Assembly: GCA_028687755.1 (NCBI GenBank)
Contig: JAQTZL010000001.1
Coordinates: 124,001-188,000, forward strand
DNA length: 64,000 nucleotides
From: Candidatus Nanopelagicales bacterium
GTDB lineage: Bacteria > Actinomycetota > Actinomycetes > S36-B12
Direction of reading: 5' to 3'
Under the pieces are notes generated by a model. That model was not told where the DNA came from. It did not search any database and saw only the letters and a program-made list of their open reading frames with translations. The position numbers and the translations under genes were made by a program. This document shows, piece by piece, positions 54,417-63,761 of this stretch. Numbering within the stretch: the stretch's first letter is position 1; each line of letters begins with the position of its first letter.

Positions 54417-57074
54417 TTAGAGCAACGAACGAAGCACGTACTGCAAGATTCCACCATGGCGGTAGTAGTCAGCTTCACCTGGTGTATCGATACGCACCAG
54501 CGCATTGAACTCCACGACTGATCCATCTTGCTTTACCGCTTCAACAGCAACTTCACGTGGTGTAGTGCCGTCGTTTAACTGAACAACACCCTTCACTGTG
54601 ATGACCTCTTCGCCAGTCAGGCCAAGGCTTTGAGCATTGACGCCCGCTTGGTACTGCAATGGCAAGACGCCCATGCCAATCAAGTTGGAACGGTGGATGC
54701 GCTCATATGACTCTGCAATAACCACACGAACACCAAGGAGTGCCGTGCCCTTTGCCGCCCAGTCGCGCGATGAACCTGAGCCGTATTCCTTGCCAGCAAG
54801 AATCACCAATGGGGTGCCGTGCTTGGCGTAGCTTTGCGCTGCATCGTAAATCGAAACAACAGGCTCATCAGCATTGGTGAGATCGACAGTAAAGCCGCCC
54901 TCAATGCCATCGAGCATGAGGTTCTTCAAACGGATGTTCGCAAATGTTCCACGAATCATCACTTCATGGTTGCCACGACGTGATCCGTAGGAGTTGAAGT
55001 CTGCGCGATCAACACCGTGTTCAGCTAAATACACGCCTGCAGGGCTGTCAGCCTTGATATTGCCGGCAGGTGAAATGTGGTCAGTCGTGACCGAATCGCC
55101 AAGTACAGCTAGAACGCGCGCACCGGTGATGTCATTGACAGGTGAAGGCGTACGGCCCATACCTTCGAAGTACGGCGGTTTGCGCACGTATGTGCTCTCC
55201 GGATCCCAAGCAAAAAGATCACCACTTGGGGTTGCCAGGTTCTGCCAGCGAGCATCGCCTGCAAACACATCCTTGTAACGCGAAGAGAACATGTCAGCAT
55301 CAATTGCAGAGTTCACTACAGCGGCAACTTCATTTGCACTAGGCCACACATCTGCCAAGAACACACCCTTGCCATCTGAGTCGTAACCCAAAGGTTCAGT
55401 TGCTAGGTCAATATCCATCGTTCCCGCAATTGCGTATGCGACCACGAGTGGAGGGGATGCCAAGTAGTTCATCTTGATGTCAGGATTGATGCGACCTTCG
55501 AAGTTGCGGTTACCACTGAGCACTGACACCACTGCGAGGTCATGTTCATTGACCGCTGCACTTACTTCAGGAATGAGTGGACCTGAGTTACCAATGCAAG
55601 TGGTGCAACCGTAACCAACGATGTCAAAACCAAGCTGATTCAAGTATGGGGTTAAACCGGCTTTGTCGTAGTAATCAGCGACAACCTTTGAGCCAGGTGC
55701 AAGGGAAGTTTTGACCCAAGGTGCCCGAGTGAGCCCACGCTCAACAGCCTTCTTAGCCAGCAAACCGGCGCCAAGCATCACGAATGGATTTGAGGTGTTG
55801 GTGCACGATGTAATCGCGGCAACAGTGACAGCGCCATGACCAATCTCTGAAGTCGTTCCGTTAATGGTCACCTCTGCCAACGCTGCAGGTGACTTGGTGT
55901 AGTCCTCCAGTGCAACTTCGAAGGCACCCTTTGATTCGGAAAGCAGCACGCGATCCTGTGGGCGCTTTGGACCAGCAATCGAAGGCACGATAGTTGCGAG
56001 ATCCAACTCAAGGTATTCGGAATACACAGGCTCATGTGCAGCGTTGTGCCACAACCCTTGTTCCTTTGCATACGCCTCAACAAGTGCAATTTGCTCTTCT
56101 GATCGGCCCGTGAGGCGCAAATAATCAACTGTTGCTTCATCAACGGGGAAGATCGCAACCGTGCTGCCGTATTCAGGGCTCATGTTGCCGATAGTGGCGC
56201 GGTTGGCCAGCGGCACTGCGCTGACACCTTCACCGTAAAACTCTACGAACTTGCCAACGACTCCATGCTTGCGAAGCATGTCGGTAATGGTGAGTACGAG
56301 GTCTGTTGCTGTGGCGCCCTGTGGCAATTCACCGCGAAGCTTGAAGCCAACAACACGTGGGATCAACATCGACACTGGTTGGCCAAGCATTGCTGCTTCA
56401 GCTTCGATACCGCCGACGCCCCAGCCCAACACACCAAGGCCATTGACCATGGTGGTGTGTGAATCGGTGCCGACGACAGTGTCTGGGTACGCCTGACCAC
56501 CACGAGCCATGATGACTCGAGCCAGGTTCTCAATATTGACTTGGTGGACGATGCCGGTGCCTGGTGGCACGACCTTGAATTCTTCAAAAGCGCCTTGGCC
56601 CCAACGAAGGAATTGGTAGCGCTCTAAGTTGCGTTCATATTCCAGATCCACGTTCAGCGCTTCAGCATTTTGGCTGCCAAAGAAATCCACGATGACCGAG
56701 TGGTCGATCACAAGTTCAGATGGAGCCAATGGCTCGATCTTGCTGGCGTCTCCTCCGAGCTCTGCAACAGCTTCGCGCATGGTTGCAAGGTCGACAACCA
56801 CAGGAACACCGGTGAAGTCCTGCATCACTACACGTGCCGGAGTGAACTGGATTTCTTCGCTTGGCTGGGCAGCGGGATCCCAGTTGCCCAGAGATGCGAT
56901 GGTTTCTTTGGTGATGTTGGCGCCATCTTCGGTGCGCAGGAGGTTTTCAAGAAGCACCTTGTGCGTGAAGGGAAGGCGATCACTGCCCGGGACCGTTGCA
57001 ATTCGGAAAATCTCGTAGGAATTCGATCCAACCTGCAGATTTCCTTTGGCACCAAAACTGTCCACGCTGGCCAT
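54417..57074 (-). CDS. acnA: Aconitate hydratase (AcnA type)
   Basis: Aconitase converts citrate to isocitrate. The protein (885 residues from the ATG at 57074; a frame to 57128 lacks family-like sequence) shows the three cluster cysteines, one in [11 protein letters not shown] near residue 420 and two in [14 protein letters not shown] near 487. [20 protein letters not shown] near 190 and the C-terminal [15 protein letters not shown] are typical of AcnA/IRP1. It may also act as an iron-responsive RNA-binding protein, which is only inferred from the family. Confidence 0.96.
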   Translation of the reverse strand: MASVDSFGAKGNLQVGSNSYEIFRIATVPGSDRLPFTHKVLLENLLRTEDGANITKETIASLGNWDPAAQPSEEIQFTPARVVMQDFTGVPVVVDLATMREAVAELGGDASKIEPLAPSELVIDHSVIVDFFGSQNAEALNVDLEYERNLERYQFLRWGQGAFEEFKVVPPGTGIVHQVNIENLARVIMARGGQAYPDTVVGTDSHTTMVNGLGVLGWGVGGIEAEAAMLGQPVSMLIPRVVGFKLRGELPQGATATDLVLTITDMLRKHGVVGKFVEFYGEGVSAVPLANRATIGNMSPEYGSTVAIFPVDEATVDYLRLTGRSEEQIALVEAYAKEQGLWHNAAHEPVYSEYLELDLATIVPSIAGPKRPQDRVLLSESKGAFEVALEDYTKSPAALAEVTINGTTSEIGHGAVTVAAITSCTNTSNPFVMLGAGLLAKKAVERGLTRAPWVKTSLAPGSKVVADYYDKAGLTPYLNQLGFDIVGYGCTTCIGNSGPLIPEVSAAVNEHDLAVVSVLSGNRNFEGRINPDIKMNYLASPPLVVAYAIAGTMDIDLATEPLGYDSDGKGVFLADVWPSANEVAAVVNSAIDADMFSSRYKDVFAGDARWQNLATPSGDLFAWDPESTYVRKPPYFEGMGRTPSPVNDITGARVLAVLGDSVTTDHISPAGNIKADSPAGVYLAEHGVDRADFNSYGSRRGNHEVMIRGTFANIRLKNLMLDGIEGGFTVDLTNADEPVVSIYDAAQSYAKHGTPLVILAGKEYGSGSSRDWAAKGTALLGVRVVIAESYERIHRSNLIGMGVLPLQYQAGVNAQSLGLTGEEVITVKGVVQLNDGTTPREVAVEAVKQDGSVVEFNALVRIDTPGEADYYRHGGILQYVLRSLL

Positions 57075-57140
57075 ACCTTTCGCTCTAAGTAGGTTCAAGG
57101 TAGCCGATTCACCCTCCCAAGGGCACAACAGGTCTGGTCC

Positions 57141-58343
57141 TTATGCCGACGGCTCAAACTTGGCAATGCACTCCATGTGCGAGGTCATTGGGAACGCATC
57201 AAGGACCACAAAGGATGTAAGCGTGTACCCAGCCTCCATGAGGAAGGCTGCATCTCGTGCAAAGGCAACGGGATCACAGGCCACGTACACCACTGAGCGT
57301 GGCTTGGCTGCTGCGACTGACTTCATCACTTCTCTACCAGCGCCCCGCCTCGGAGGATCCAGCACTATTCCATCTACTTGGTGCGGGAACTGCCAACGTT
57401 CAACATCGGCATCAACAAAAGTGACCTGCTGTAGATCAGCAAGGGCACGCTTTCCGTCGCGCACGGCACTGCGATAGCTCTCCACGGCCGTGACATTGCC
57501 GGTCACTCCGACAGCTTCGGCAAGGAAAGCACTGATCAAGCCCGCTCCGGCATACAGATCAATCCACCGCTCCCCTGCCTGTGGCGCACCGAAATCAAGC
57601 ACGTGTTGCACAATGGACTCTGCGGCCGCCGGGTGCACCTGCCAAAACCCAGTGCTCTCAATTTCCCAGATTCGTTCACGTACCTGCTGGTGAGCCTTGC
57701 GCGGACCACTGACTAAGTCGCGATCTGCCCATACTGAAACATTGCCGCGCGAGTCTTGTGTGACCTGCACGCTTTCGACACCGGACCAATCCGCCTCAGT
57801 GACCTGCGCAGCAGTGATGGCCTGGCTTGCCAAGAGACACTCCTCAACGGGCAACACACCATGGCTGCGAAAACCGAGCATTCCGGCTTGACCAGCTCCA
57901 TCGACCGTCCAGCGCATCCGTGTGCGCCACCCCAAGCCATCCACATCGCCGAGTGATTCAACATCCAGTTCGCCCAGATCAATCCCTGCTTGACGTTGCA
58001 ACGACTCGCGCGCAATTGCACCTTTGATCGTGCGCTGGTGTGCCACGTCTACATGCTGGAAATCGCAGCCGCCACATCCATAGGAACGAGCCCAACTGCA
58101 CGGAGCTTCAACTCGAAAAGGTGACGCTTCATGAACTTCGATGACATCGGCGCGCACAAACTTCGAACGCACTTCTGTGATGCGCACAGTGACGTCTTCG
58201 CCTTCTAACCCATGGCGAACAAATGCGGTGTGACCAAGTGGGTGGGCGATGCAGTGACCGCCGTGGACTGTCGGACCAAGAATAAGTCGAACTTCATCAT
58301 CAACTTCAATGGGTTCTTTAGGCGCGCGAACAACGTTATTCAT
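57141..58343 (-). CDS. TRAM-domain SAM-dependent RNA methyltransferase (TrmA/RlmD type)
   Basis: The protein (400 residues from the ATG at 58343) methylates uridine C5 in RNA. It has an N-terminal TRAM domain, an iron-sulfur site in CSWARSYGCGGCDFQH near residue 85, a SAM-binding motif WIDLYAGAGLISAFLAE near 255, and DPPRRGAGREV followed by VVYVACDPVAFARD, whose cysteine is the nucleophile. It overlaps the KimA-like gene by eight bases. The RNA target (23S rRNA or tRNA) is not determined. Confidence 0.9.
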   Translation of the reverse strand: MNNVVRAPKEPIEVDDEVRLILGPTVHGGHCIAHPLGHTAFVRHGLEGEDVTVRITEVRSKFVRADVIEVHEASPFRVEAPCSWARSYGCGGCDFQHVDVAHQRTIKGAIARESLQRQAGIDLGELDVESLGDVDGLGWRTRMRWTVDGAGQAGMLGFRSHGVLPVEECLLASQAITAAQVTEADWSGVESVQVTQDSRGNVSVWADRDLVSGPRKAHQQVRERIWEIESTGFWQVHPAAAESIVQHVLDFGAPQAGERWIDLYAGAGLISAFLAEAVGVTGNVTAVESYRSAVRDGKRALADLQQVTFVDADVERWQFPHQVDGIVLDPPRRGAGREVMKSVAAAKPRSVVYVACDPVAFARDAAFLMEAGYTLTSFVVLDAFPMTSHMECIAKFEPSA

Positions 58344-60273
58344 CTTTATTAACGGCCAATTCACTGGATGCCAACTGCCAAGGCACGCTGGTCACCATCA
58401 CGCCCGGAGTGAAGAGCAATCGACTCTTCAACCTCAATGCAGATTGATTATGTAACAACTGTTCCCACCAGCGACCAACAACATATTCAGGAATAAACAC
58501 CATCACAATGTCATTTGGATTATCGGATCGAAGATCGCGAACGTACGTCAAAATTGGGCGCGTAATTTCTCGATATGGCGAATCAAGGATTTTCAGGGTC
58601 ACAGGAATTTCACGACGAGCCCAATCGGCTTGTAACGCAGCAGTGTCATCGTCGTCAACGTTGACTGTAATTGCTTCAAGCACTGTCGGGCGTGATGCAC
58701 GGGCATAGGCAAGGGCACGCAGTGTTGGCTTATGGATCTTGGAAACCAATACAAGCGCGTGCACACGAGATGGAAGAACGACTTTTTCATCATCTCTGGT
58801 GGCAAGCTCACGACTTACACGCTCGTAATGACCATGAATGATTTTCATGATGGCGAAAATGACCGGCATTGCCACGACAACTAGCCAGGCACCATGAGTG
58901 AACTTTGTGAGCAGCACAATCACGAGCACGAGCCCAGTCATGATGAAACCAAAGAAATTTATGCCTCGAGAACGACGCATTTTGCCGCGTTCCTTTGGAT
59001 TGGTCTCTGACTTCAGATTTCTTGTCCAGTGACGAACCATGCCGATCTGACTCAACGTGAACGAAACAAATACGCCAAGGATGTACAGCTGAATCAATGC
59101 TGTTACGTCTGCTTGGTAGATCACGATTAAGACAATTGCTAATGCGGCTAACGTGAGGATGCCATTGCTGAATGCGAGACGATCGCCGCGCGTGTGCAAT
59201 TGACGCGGAAGGTACCCGTCTTTGGCCAAGATCGAACCCATGACAGGGAAACCATTAAAAGCAGTGTTTGCGGCCAGTGCCAGGATCAATGCAGTCGCAA
59301 GTGAAATTACCAACACAGGAATCACTTGTTCACTGAATACCGCATTAGCAATCTGAACAATGACAGTTTTTTGTGCCTGGCCCTCTGGCAGACCCACTAA
59401 TTCAGAATCCTTGTGCGTAATCTTCACGCCAGTCTTAATTGCTAGCCATGTAATACCCACGAACATGGCCATGGAAATAATCCCGAGCAAAGCCAAGGTC
59501 GTTGCTGCATTCTTGGACTTCGGCGGCTTGAAGGCAGGGACGCCATTTGCCACCGCTTCTATACCGGTCAACGCAGTGGTACCTGAAGAGAATGAACGCA
59601 TAATGAGAAATGCCAACGCGAAGCCAGTAAATGAACCTTCGGGAAGAATGTTCCAAGAAGCACTTTCTGCCTGGAGATTTGCACCAAAGATCATCCGAAT
59701 AATCGCTGTTGCGATCATGACGAAAATTGCTGCCATGAAGAAATAGGTTGGCGCCGCGAACAATCCGCCGGATTCCTTCATGCCACGCAAGTTCAGCAAG
59801 GTGATCACCACGATGATCCCCACCGCCCACCACACATTGTGCAAACTGATTGCAGGAAACACGGAACCTAGGTTGTCGACGGCAGATGCAATCGATACCG
59901 CGACGGTCATGACGTAATCAATCAGTAGCGCACTTGCTACAAACACACCCCAATTTGGCCCGAGGTTATGTGTGACCACTTCATAGTCGCCACCACCACT
60001 TGGATAGGCGTGCACGGTTTGGCGATACGACATCACCACCGCGAAGTAAATGAGTACGACACCAGCAGCTACCAACGGCCCCCACTCGTAGAGGCTCACC
60101 CCGCCAAGCGAGAGCACCAACAGGATTTCCTGTGTGGCATACGCGTTCGAGGACAGCGCATCGCTGGCGAACACAGGCAGGGCGATTTTCTTTGACAAAT
60201 AGGTCTCGTGGAGACGATCGCTGCGTAATGCACGACCAACTAGGAGACGCTTAAGACCCTCGGACAACGGCAC
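58336..60273 (-). CDS. KimA-like APC-superfamily potassium transporter
   Basis: The 645-residue protein has about twelve membrane helices (residues 30-480) and a soluble C-terminal domain. The N-terminal LKRLLVGRALRSDRLHE and LPVFASDALSSNAYATQEIL match the KimA (YdaO) potassium importer pattern, as do FAVVMSYRQTVHAYPSGGGDYEV and LLIDYVMTVAVSIASAVDN. KimA imports potassium with protons and is switched off by c-di-AMP binding to the C-terminal domain. It is divergent, 37 bases apart, from two TrkA subunits, which also serve potassium uptake. An amino-acid permease role is the alternative. Confidence 0.85.
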   Translation of the reverse strand: MPLSEGLKRLLVGRALRSDRLHETYLSKKIALPVFASDALSSNAYATQEILLVLSLGGVSLYEWGPLVAAGVVLIYFAVVMSYRQTVHAYPSGGGDYEVVTHNLGPNWGVFVASALLIDYVMTVAVSIASAVDNLGSVFPAISLHNVWWAVGIIVVITLLNLRGMKESGGLFAAPTYFFMAAIFVMIATAIIRMIFGANLQAESASWNILPEGSFTGFALAFLIMRSFSSGTTALTGIEAVANGVPAFKPPKSKNAATTLALLGIISMAMFVGITWLAIKTGVKITHKDSELVGLPEGQAQKTVIVQIANAVFSEQVIPVLVISLATALILALAANTAFNGFPVMGSILAKDGYLPRQLHTRGDRLAFSNGILTLAALAIVLIVIYQADVTALIQLYILGVFVSFTLSQIGMVRHWTRNLKSETNPKERGKMRRSRGINFFGFIMTGLVLVIVLLTKFTHGAWLVVVAMPVIFAIMKIIHGHYERVSRELATRDDEKVVLPSRVHALVLVSKIHKPTLRALAYARASRPTVLEAITVNVDDDDTAALQADWARREIPVTLKILDSPYREITRPILTYVRDLRSDNPNDIVMVFIPEYVVGRWWEQLLHNQSALRLKSRLLFTPGVMVTSVPWQLASSELAVNKDE

Positions 60274-60310
60274 GTCAACGGATGCTACGCCTTACCTGTA
60301 TCTTCTGAAC

Positions 60311-60973
60311 GTGCACATCGTCATCCTTGGGTGCGGACGAGTCGGATCCCTCCTAGGTGAATTCCTCGACAAGTCTGGTCACTCCGTGGCCATCATCGAT
60401 CAGGACGCCTCAGCCTTCCGTCGACTCCCTGCTGATTTTGGTGGGCTCACGGTCAAAGGCATTGGCTTTGACCGTGAAACGCTTGAAAGTGCAGGGATCG
60501 AACGCGCAGGCGCTTTTGCCGCGGTCAGTAGCGGTGATAACACCAATATTTTGGCTGCGCGTGTGGCCCGAGAGACCTACAACGTAGAACGCGTCGTGGC
60601 TCGAATTTATGACCAGCGTCGAGCAGAAATCTACGAACGTCTCGGTATTCCCACCGTTGCAACCGTGGCCTGGACATCAAGCCAAATCATGCGCCGCATA
60701 CTTCCGCTCGGTAGCGATGAACTCTTCCGCGATGCAAGCGGATACCTAGCCGTCGGTGCCATTTCATTTGGCTCTGTGTGGATTGGTAAGCGTGCCGTTG
60801 AGCTTGAGGTGGCATCTGGTGCTCGAATTACGTACATCACGCGTTATGGCGAACCATCCATCCCCAACGCTGAGACAGTGCTTCAAGAGGGCGACCAGGT
60901 GTATGCCACATACCGAACAGACCAAGTTGCCCACGTAGTGCGCGTGTTTGCGCACGGACCAGTGGAGGCATAG
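60311..60973 (+). CDS. trkA: TrkA-family potassium regulator, first copy
   Basis: The 220-residue protein has an RCK-N Rossmann domain (IVILGCGRVGSLLGEFLD) and an RCK-C domain from about residue 135. The dinucleotide pattern GxGxxG is GCGRVG. It begins with GTG after a 37-base divergent gap. TrkA proteins bind NAD(H) or ATP and gate potassium channels. The stop is followed at once by the second copy, and together they match the CeoB/CeoC pair of mycobacteria. No TrkH-type channel is in the window. Confidence 0.92.
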   Translation: MHIVILGCGRVGSLLGEFLDKSGHSVAIIDQDASAFRRLPADFGGLTVKGIGFDRETLESAGIERAGAFAAVSSGDNTNILAARVARETYNVERVVARIYDQRRAEIYERLGIPTVATVAWTSSQIMRRILPLGSDELFRDASGYLAVGAISFGSVWIGKRAVELEVASGARITYITRYGEPSIPNAETVLQEGDQVYATYRTDQVAHVVRVFAHGPVEA

Positions 60974-61633
60974 ATGCGCGTCGCAATTGCAGGTGCAGGC
61001 AAGGTCGGTCGCTCGATTGCTCGCGAACTCATCGCTAATGGTCACAATGTTTTGCTCATCGATCGTGATCCAGAACTTTCACGCTCAGGTTCCATTGAAG
61101 GCGCTGAAGTTCTTCTTGCGGATGCTTGTGAAATCTCAACCCTTGAAGCCGCAAATCTGGCTCAATGCCAGGTGATGGTCGCCGCGACAGGCGACGACAA
61201 GGTGAACCTTGTGGTGAGTTTGCTTTCAAAGACTGAATACGGGGTTCCACGAGTAGTTGCTCGCGTTAACCATCCAAAGAACGAATGGATGTTTGATGAG
61301 AGTTGGGGTGTGGACGTTGCCGTGTCAACGCCCCGCATGCTTTCCGCGCTCGTCGAGGAAGCGGTGAGCGTCGGCGATCTCGTGCGCCTGTTCACCTTCC
61401 GCCAAGGCCAAGCAAACTTGGTTGAAATCACGCTTTCATCTGACTCCCCCGTTGCTGGCCAACGGGTGGGAGATCAACCGTGGCCACCAGACACTGCACT
61501 CGTTGCCATCGTTCGTGGCAGCCGCGTGATTACACCGTCACCGGATGATCCATTGGATCCAGGCGATGAATTGCTGTTCGTGGCCTCACCTGATCAAGAG
61601 CCAGAACTGCAACGCATGCTCGGCCATCTATAA
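60974..61633 (+). CDS. trkA: TrkA-family potassium regulator, second copy
   Basis: The 219-residue paralogue starts RVAIAGAGKVGRSIARELI and has the same RCK-N and RCK-C domains as its neighbour, with no intergenic base between them. The second domain ends DPGDELLFVASPDQEPEL. The two most likely form a heteromeric ring. Their placement beside a KimA-like permease suggests that they could control it directly instead of a TrkH channel. It is convergent with the DUF3159 gene seven bases away. Confidence 0.92.
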   Translation: MRVAIAGAGKVGRSIARELIANGHNVLLIDRDPELSRSGSIEGAEVLLADACEISTLEAANLAQCQVMVAATGDDKVNLVVSLLSKTEYGVPRVVARVNHPKNEWMFDESWGVDVAVSTPRMLSALVEEAVSVGDLVRLFTFRQGQANLVEITLSSDSPVAGQRVGDQPWPPDTALVAIVRGSRVITPSPDDPLDPGDELLFVASPDQEPELQRMLGHL

Positions 61634-61640
61634 ACAATTG

Positions 61641-62309
61641 TTACTTCGTTGATCCTTCGGCGCGCATAGCCTTGTAGGTGGGTTCAAGTACTCGGTACGT
61701 AAAGTAGGCAGCCGCCAGAAAAAGCGGCCATCCCATGACGACTTTCACAATACCCAACGCTGTGACCGCGTCAGATAAATACAGCGGCGCCTGCACGGCC
61801 AGACGAGCAAAAAATAGTCCAACCCAAATCCAAGTAGCCGCAGCAAGTGCGCGCCGCTGACTTGGAGTCTTGCGCCATGTTGTGCCTTGCCCAGTGAAAT
61901 ATCCAAGGAAGACGCCGATTAGCGGCCATCGAACCAAGATGGAAATGAGAAAAACACTGCCATAAACGAGATTGGTCAATAATCCTGGAAGATAAAAATC
62001 GCCTGCCTTGCCTGTGTACTTAGCAAAACCGGCTGACACCAATAAACCCAGGAACCCAACACCGATTTGAGTCAGCGATTCACGTCGAACTACACGCCAA
62101 ACCGCGATGAGCACGCCAGCAGCCAGAGCCGCCACCACCGATGTGCCCAGATTTTGACTGGTAATCAAATACGCGAAAACGAAGGTGAGAGTAGGAACTC
62201 CTGAATCGATTATCCCGCGCCAACCGCCAATGGCCCGTTCCAGCAGAATGGTTTCGGCTTTGATGTCCTCAATTGATTCATGCTCTATGGCAGGTTCATT
62301 GTCGTTCAT
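61641..62309 (-). CDS. DUF3159 family membrane protein
   Basis: The protein (222 residues from the ATG at 62309) has six helices, a conserved LLERAIGGWRGIIDSGVPTL near residue 25, and LVYGSVFLISILVRWPLIG near 115. It belongs to the actinobacterial DUF3159 family. The function is unknown. A frame to 62438 would overlap the OB-fold gene and is rejected; the ATG chosen overlaps the OB-fold stop by four bases. Confidence 0.88.
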   Translation of the reverse strand: MNDNEPAIEHESIEDIKAETILLERAIGGWRGIIDSGVPTLTFVFAYLITSQNLGTSVVAALAAGVLIAVWRVVRRESLTQIGVGFLGLLVSAGFAKYTGKAGDFYLPGLLTNLVYGSVFLISILVRWPLIGVFLGYFTGQGTTWRKTPSQRRALAAATWIWVGLFFARLAVQAPLYLSDAVTALGIVKVVMGWPLFLAAAYFTYRVLEPTYKAMRAEGSTK

Positions 62310-62674
62310 GAATGTGAGGGCTTCAGTGTGTATCGAGGGTTGTAAATAGTTTTGCGGCCATTGATGTTGGTCATTCGCCCATTCACACGAAGACGGCGAC
62401 CGGCGACAATTCCAGGAATTGATCTGCGACCTAGCCAAATAATCGAGGTCGCGCCTGAACCGTCATACAACTCGATTTCAAAAGCCGGGGCCACGTCCTG
62501 CGGCAAAATGGTTACCGATCGAACAGTTCCGCTGAGTGAAACCAATTGACCAGCTGCACAATCACAAATTTCTTGGCAGGGATCACCATCGCGGTTAAGT
62601 TCTGCTCGTAACTCAACGGCTTCACTCTCAGCACGAGTGCGAGCTAAATTCGAAAGCCGAGTCTTGAATCCCAT
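62306..62674 (-). CDS. OB-fold nucleic acid-binding protein
   Basis: The 122-residue protein has an N-terminal helix and a single OB-fold (AGQLVSLSGTVRSVTILP, then VAPAFEIELYDGSGATSIIW and RRLRVNGRMT). The pattern matches RecG-like wedge domains and tRNA-anticodon-type OB folds. A cysteine pair (PCQEICDC) precedes the fold. It is coupled to DUF3710 by a one-base overlap and to DUF3159 by four bases, in a conserved actinobacterial order. Confidence 0.87.
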   Translation of the reverse strand: MGFKTRLSNLARTRAESEAVELRAELNRDGDPCQEICDCAAGQLVSLSGTVRSVTILPQDVAPAFEIELYDGSGATSIIWLGRRSIPGIVAGRRLRVNGRMTNINGRKTIYNPRYTLKPSHS

Positions 62675-63279
62675 TAGCGAATCTCGGTGATCTCAGGTCC
62701 GCGCTCTGGTGGTAACAACACAGGTGCGGAAGCTTCGATTACCTCGTCGACAGCAGGAAGCGCTAAGACGAGGGGGGTACCCACCGGAAGTGCGTCGTTT
62801 CCCCGCACGATGACTAACCCACGCACAGCATTTTCCATGAACACAGCAGCATCACCTGGACGGGCGGCTTGGCCTAGGAATACAGCTCGCAAGAACCAAC
62901 GTGGACCTTCAATACCTACGAACCGAACTGCTTGCAAACCTTGCTCCGCAGGAACTTGAGCCCAAATCTCCGGACCAAACGCCCCAACTTGCTGTTCCAC
63001 TAATCCTTGGGACTCATTAATGGAGGCAATGATCTGCGGTCGGGCTTCATCCCAAAGTCCTCCTGACTTTGGAGCAGCGAATACCTGCAATTGCACTCCA
63101 CTTTCTGGAGTAGCCAACGTCACGAGTGCCACAGCTCCGGATGCTTCATCAACTTGCACCTGAACATCAATGCCAGGAATTGCGGTGATCAACAGGCTGC
63201 CTAGATCAAGACGTTGCGTCTCATCCCAGGTAACTTCGGATTCATCCCATGGCCCATTGGCCCGCAGTTCGCTACTCAC
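62674..63279 (-). CDS. DUF3710 family protein
   Basis: The 201-residue protein has GPWDESEVTWDETQRLDLGS near the N-terminus, LQVFAAPKSGGLWDEARPQI, and EGPRWFLRAVFLGQAA near residue 130, the conserved core of DUF3710. The function is unknown. It overlaps dut by four bases and the OB-fold gene by one, so its expression follows dUTPase. No membrane segment or signal is present. Confidence 0.9.
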   Translation of the reverse strand: MSSELRANGPWDESEVTWDETQRLDLGSLLITAIPGIDVQVQVDEASGAVALVTLATPESGVQLQVFAAPKSGGLWDEARPQIIASINESQGLVEQQVGAFGPEIWAQVPAEQGLQAVRFVGIEGPRWFLRAVFLGQAARPGDAAVFMENAVRGLVIVRGNDALPVGTPLVLALPAVDEVIEASAPVLLPPERGPEITEIR

Positions 63280-63734
63280 ATGCCCACCGTAGTAGTACCT
63301 GTACCTGTTGAGCCGAACCCGCCCTCGCCTCTATGGCTTTGTGGCAATTCACTGACCTCGATCAATTCAGCGTGGGCAACGGGGGCCACCACGAGTTGCG
63401 CTATGCGATCACCCCGTTCCAAGGAAATTGCATGAATTGGATCATGATTGATCAATATGACTCCAATCTCGCCGCGATACCCCGCATCAATCACACCCGG
63501 TGCATTGACCATCCCAAGACCCCGATTGAGCGCTAACCCACTTCTTGGGTGCACATATGCGGCAAACCCGGCTGGCAAGGCAATCGCGATGCCCGTGGGA
63601 ATCAAGACCCGCTCGCCAGGCTGCAAGGTGACCGACACCCGCGCACGCAAATCCATCGCGGCATCACCTGGATGTTCGTATGTCGGAAGAGGCAAATCTG
63701 CATCAAGGCGTTGAATTAAGACTGGTACCTGCAT
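63276..63734 (-). CDS. dut: dUTP diphosphatase
   Basis: Dut hydrolyses dUTP to dUMP, keeping uracil out of DNA. The 152-residue trimer-type enzyme shows its five motifs: HPGDAAMDLRA, HPRSGLA, GVIDAGYRGEIGVILIN with the catalytic aspartate, RGDRIAQLVVAPV, and the C-terminal RGEGGFGSTG loop that closes over the substrate. It is first of the dut-DUF3710-OB-DUF3159 unit and divergent from a DUF3093 gene. Confidence 0.96.
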   Translation of the reverse strand: MQVPVLIQRLDADLPLPTYEHPGDAAMDLRARVSVTLQPGERVLIPTGIAIALPAGFAAYVHPRSGLALNRGLGMVNAPGVIDAGYRGEIGVILINHDPIHAISLERGDRIAQLVVAPVAHAELIEVSELPQSHRGEGGFGSTGTGTTTVGM

Positions 63735-63761
63735 AACGACTGACTCTACTGAGGTTGGCCT

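Noticed and set aside
60274-60310. Possible c-di-AMP (ydaO) riboswitch before the KimA-like gene
   Set aside because: The gap is 37 bases, far too short for that riboswitch.
61633-61642. AACAATTGTT palindrome between trkA and DUF3159
   Set aside because: It is short, AT-rich and largely made of the two stop-codon ends; chance is sufficient.
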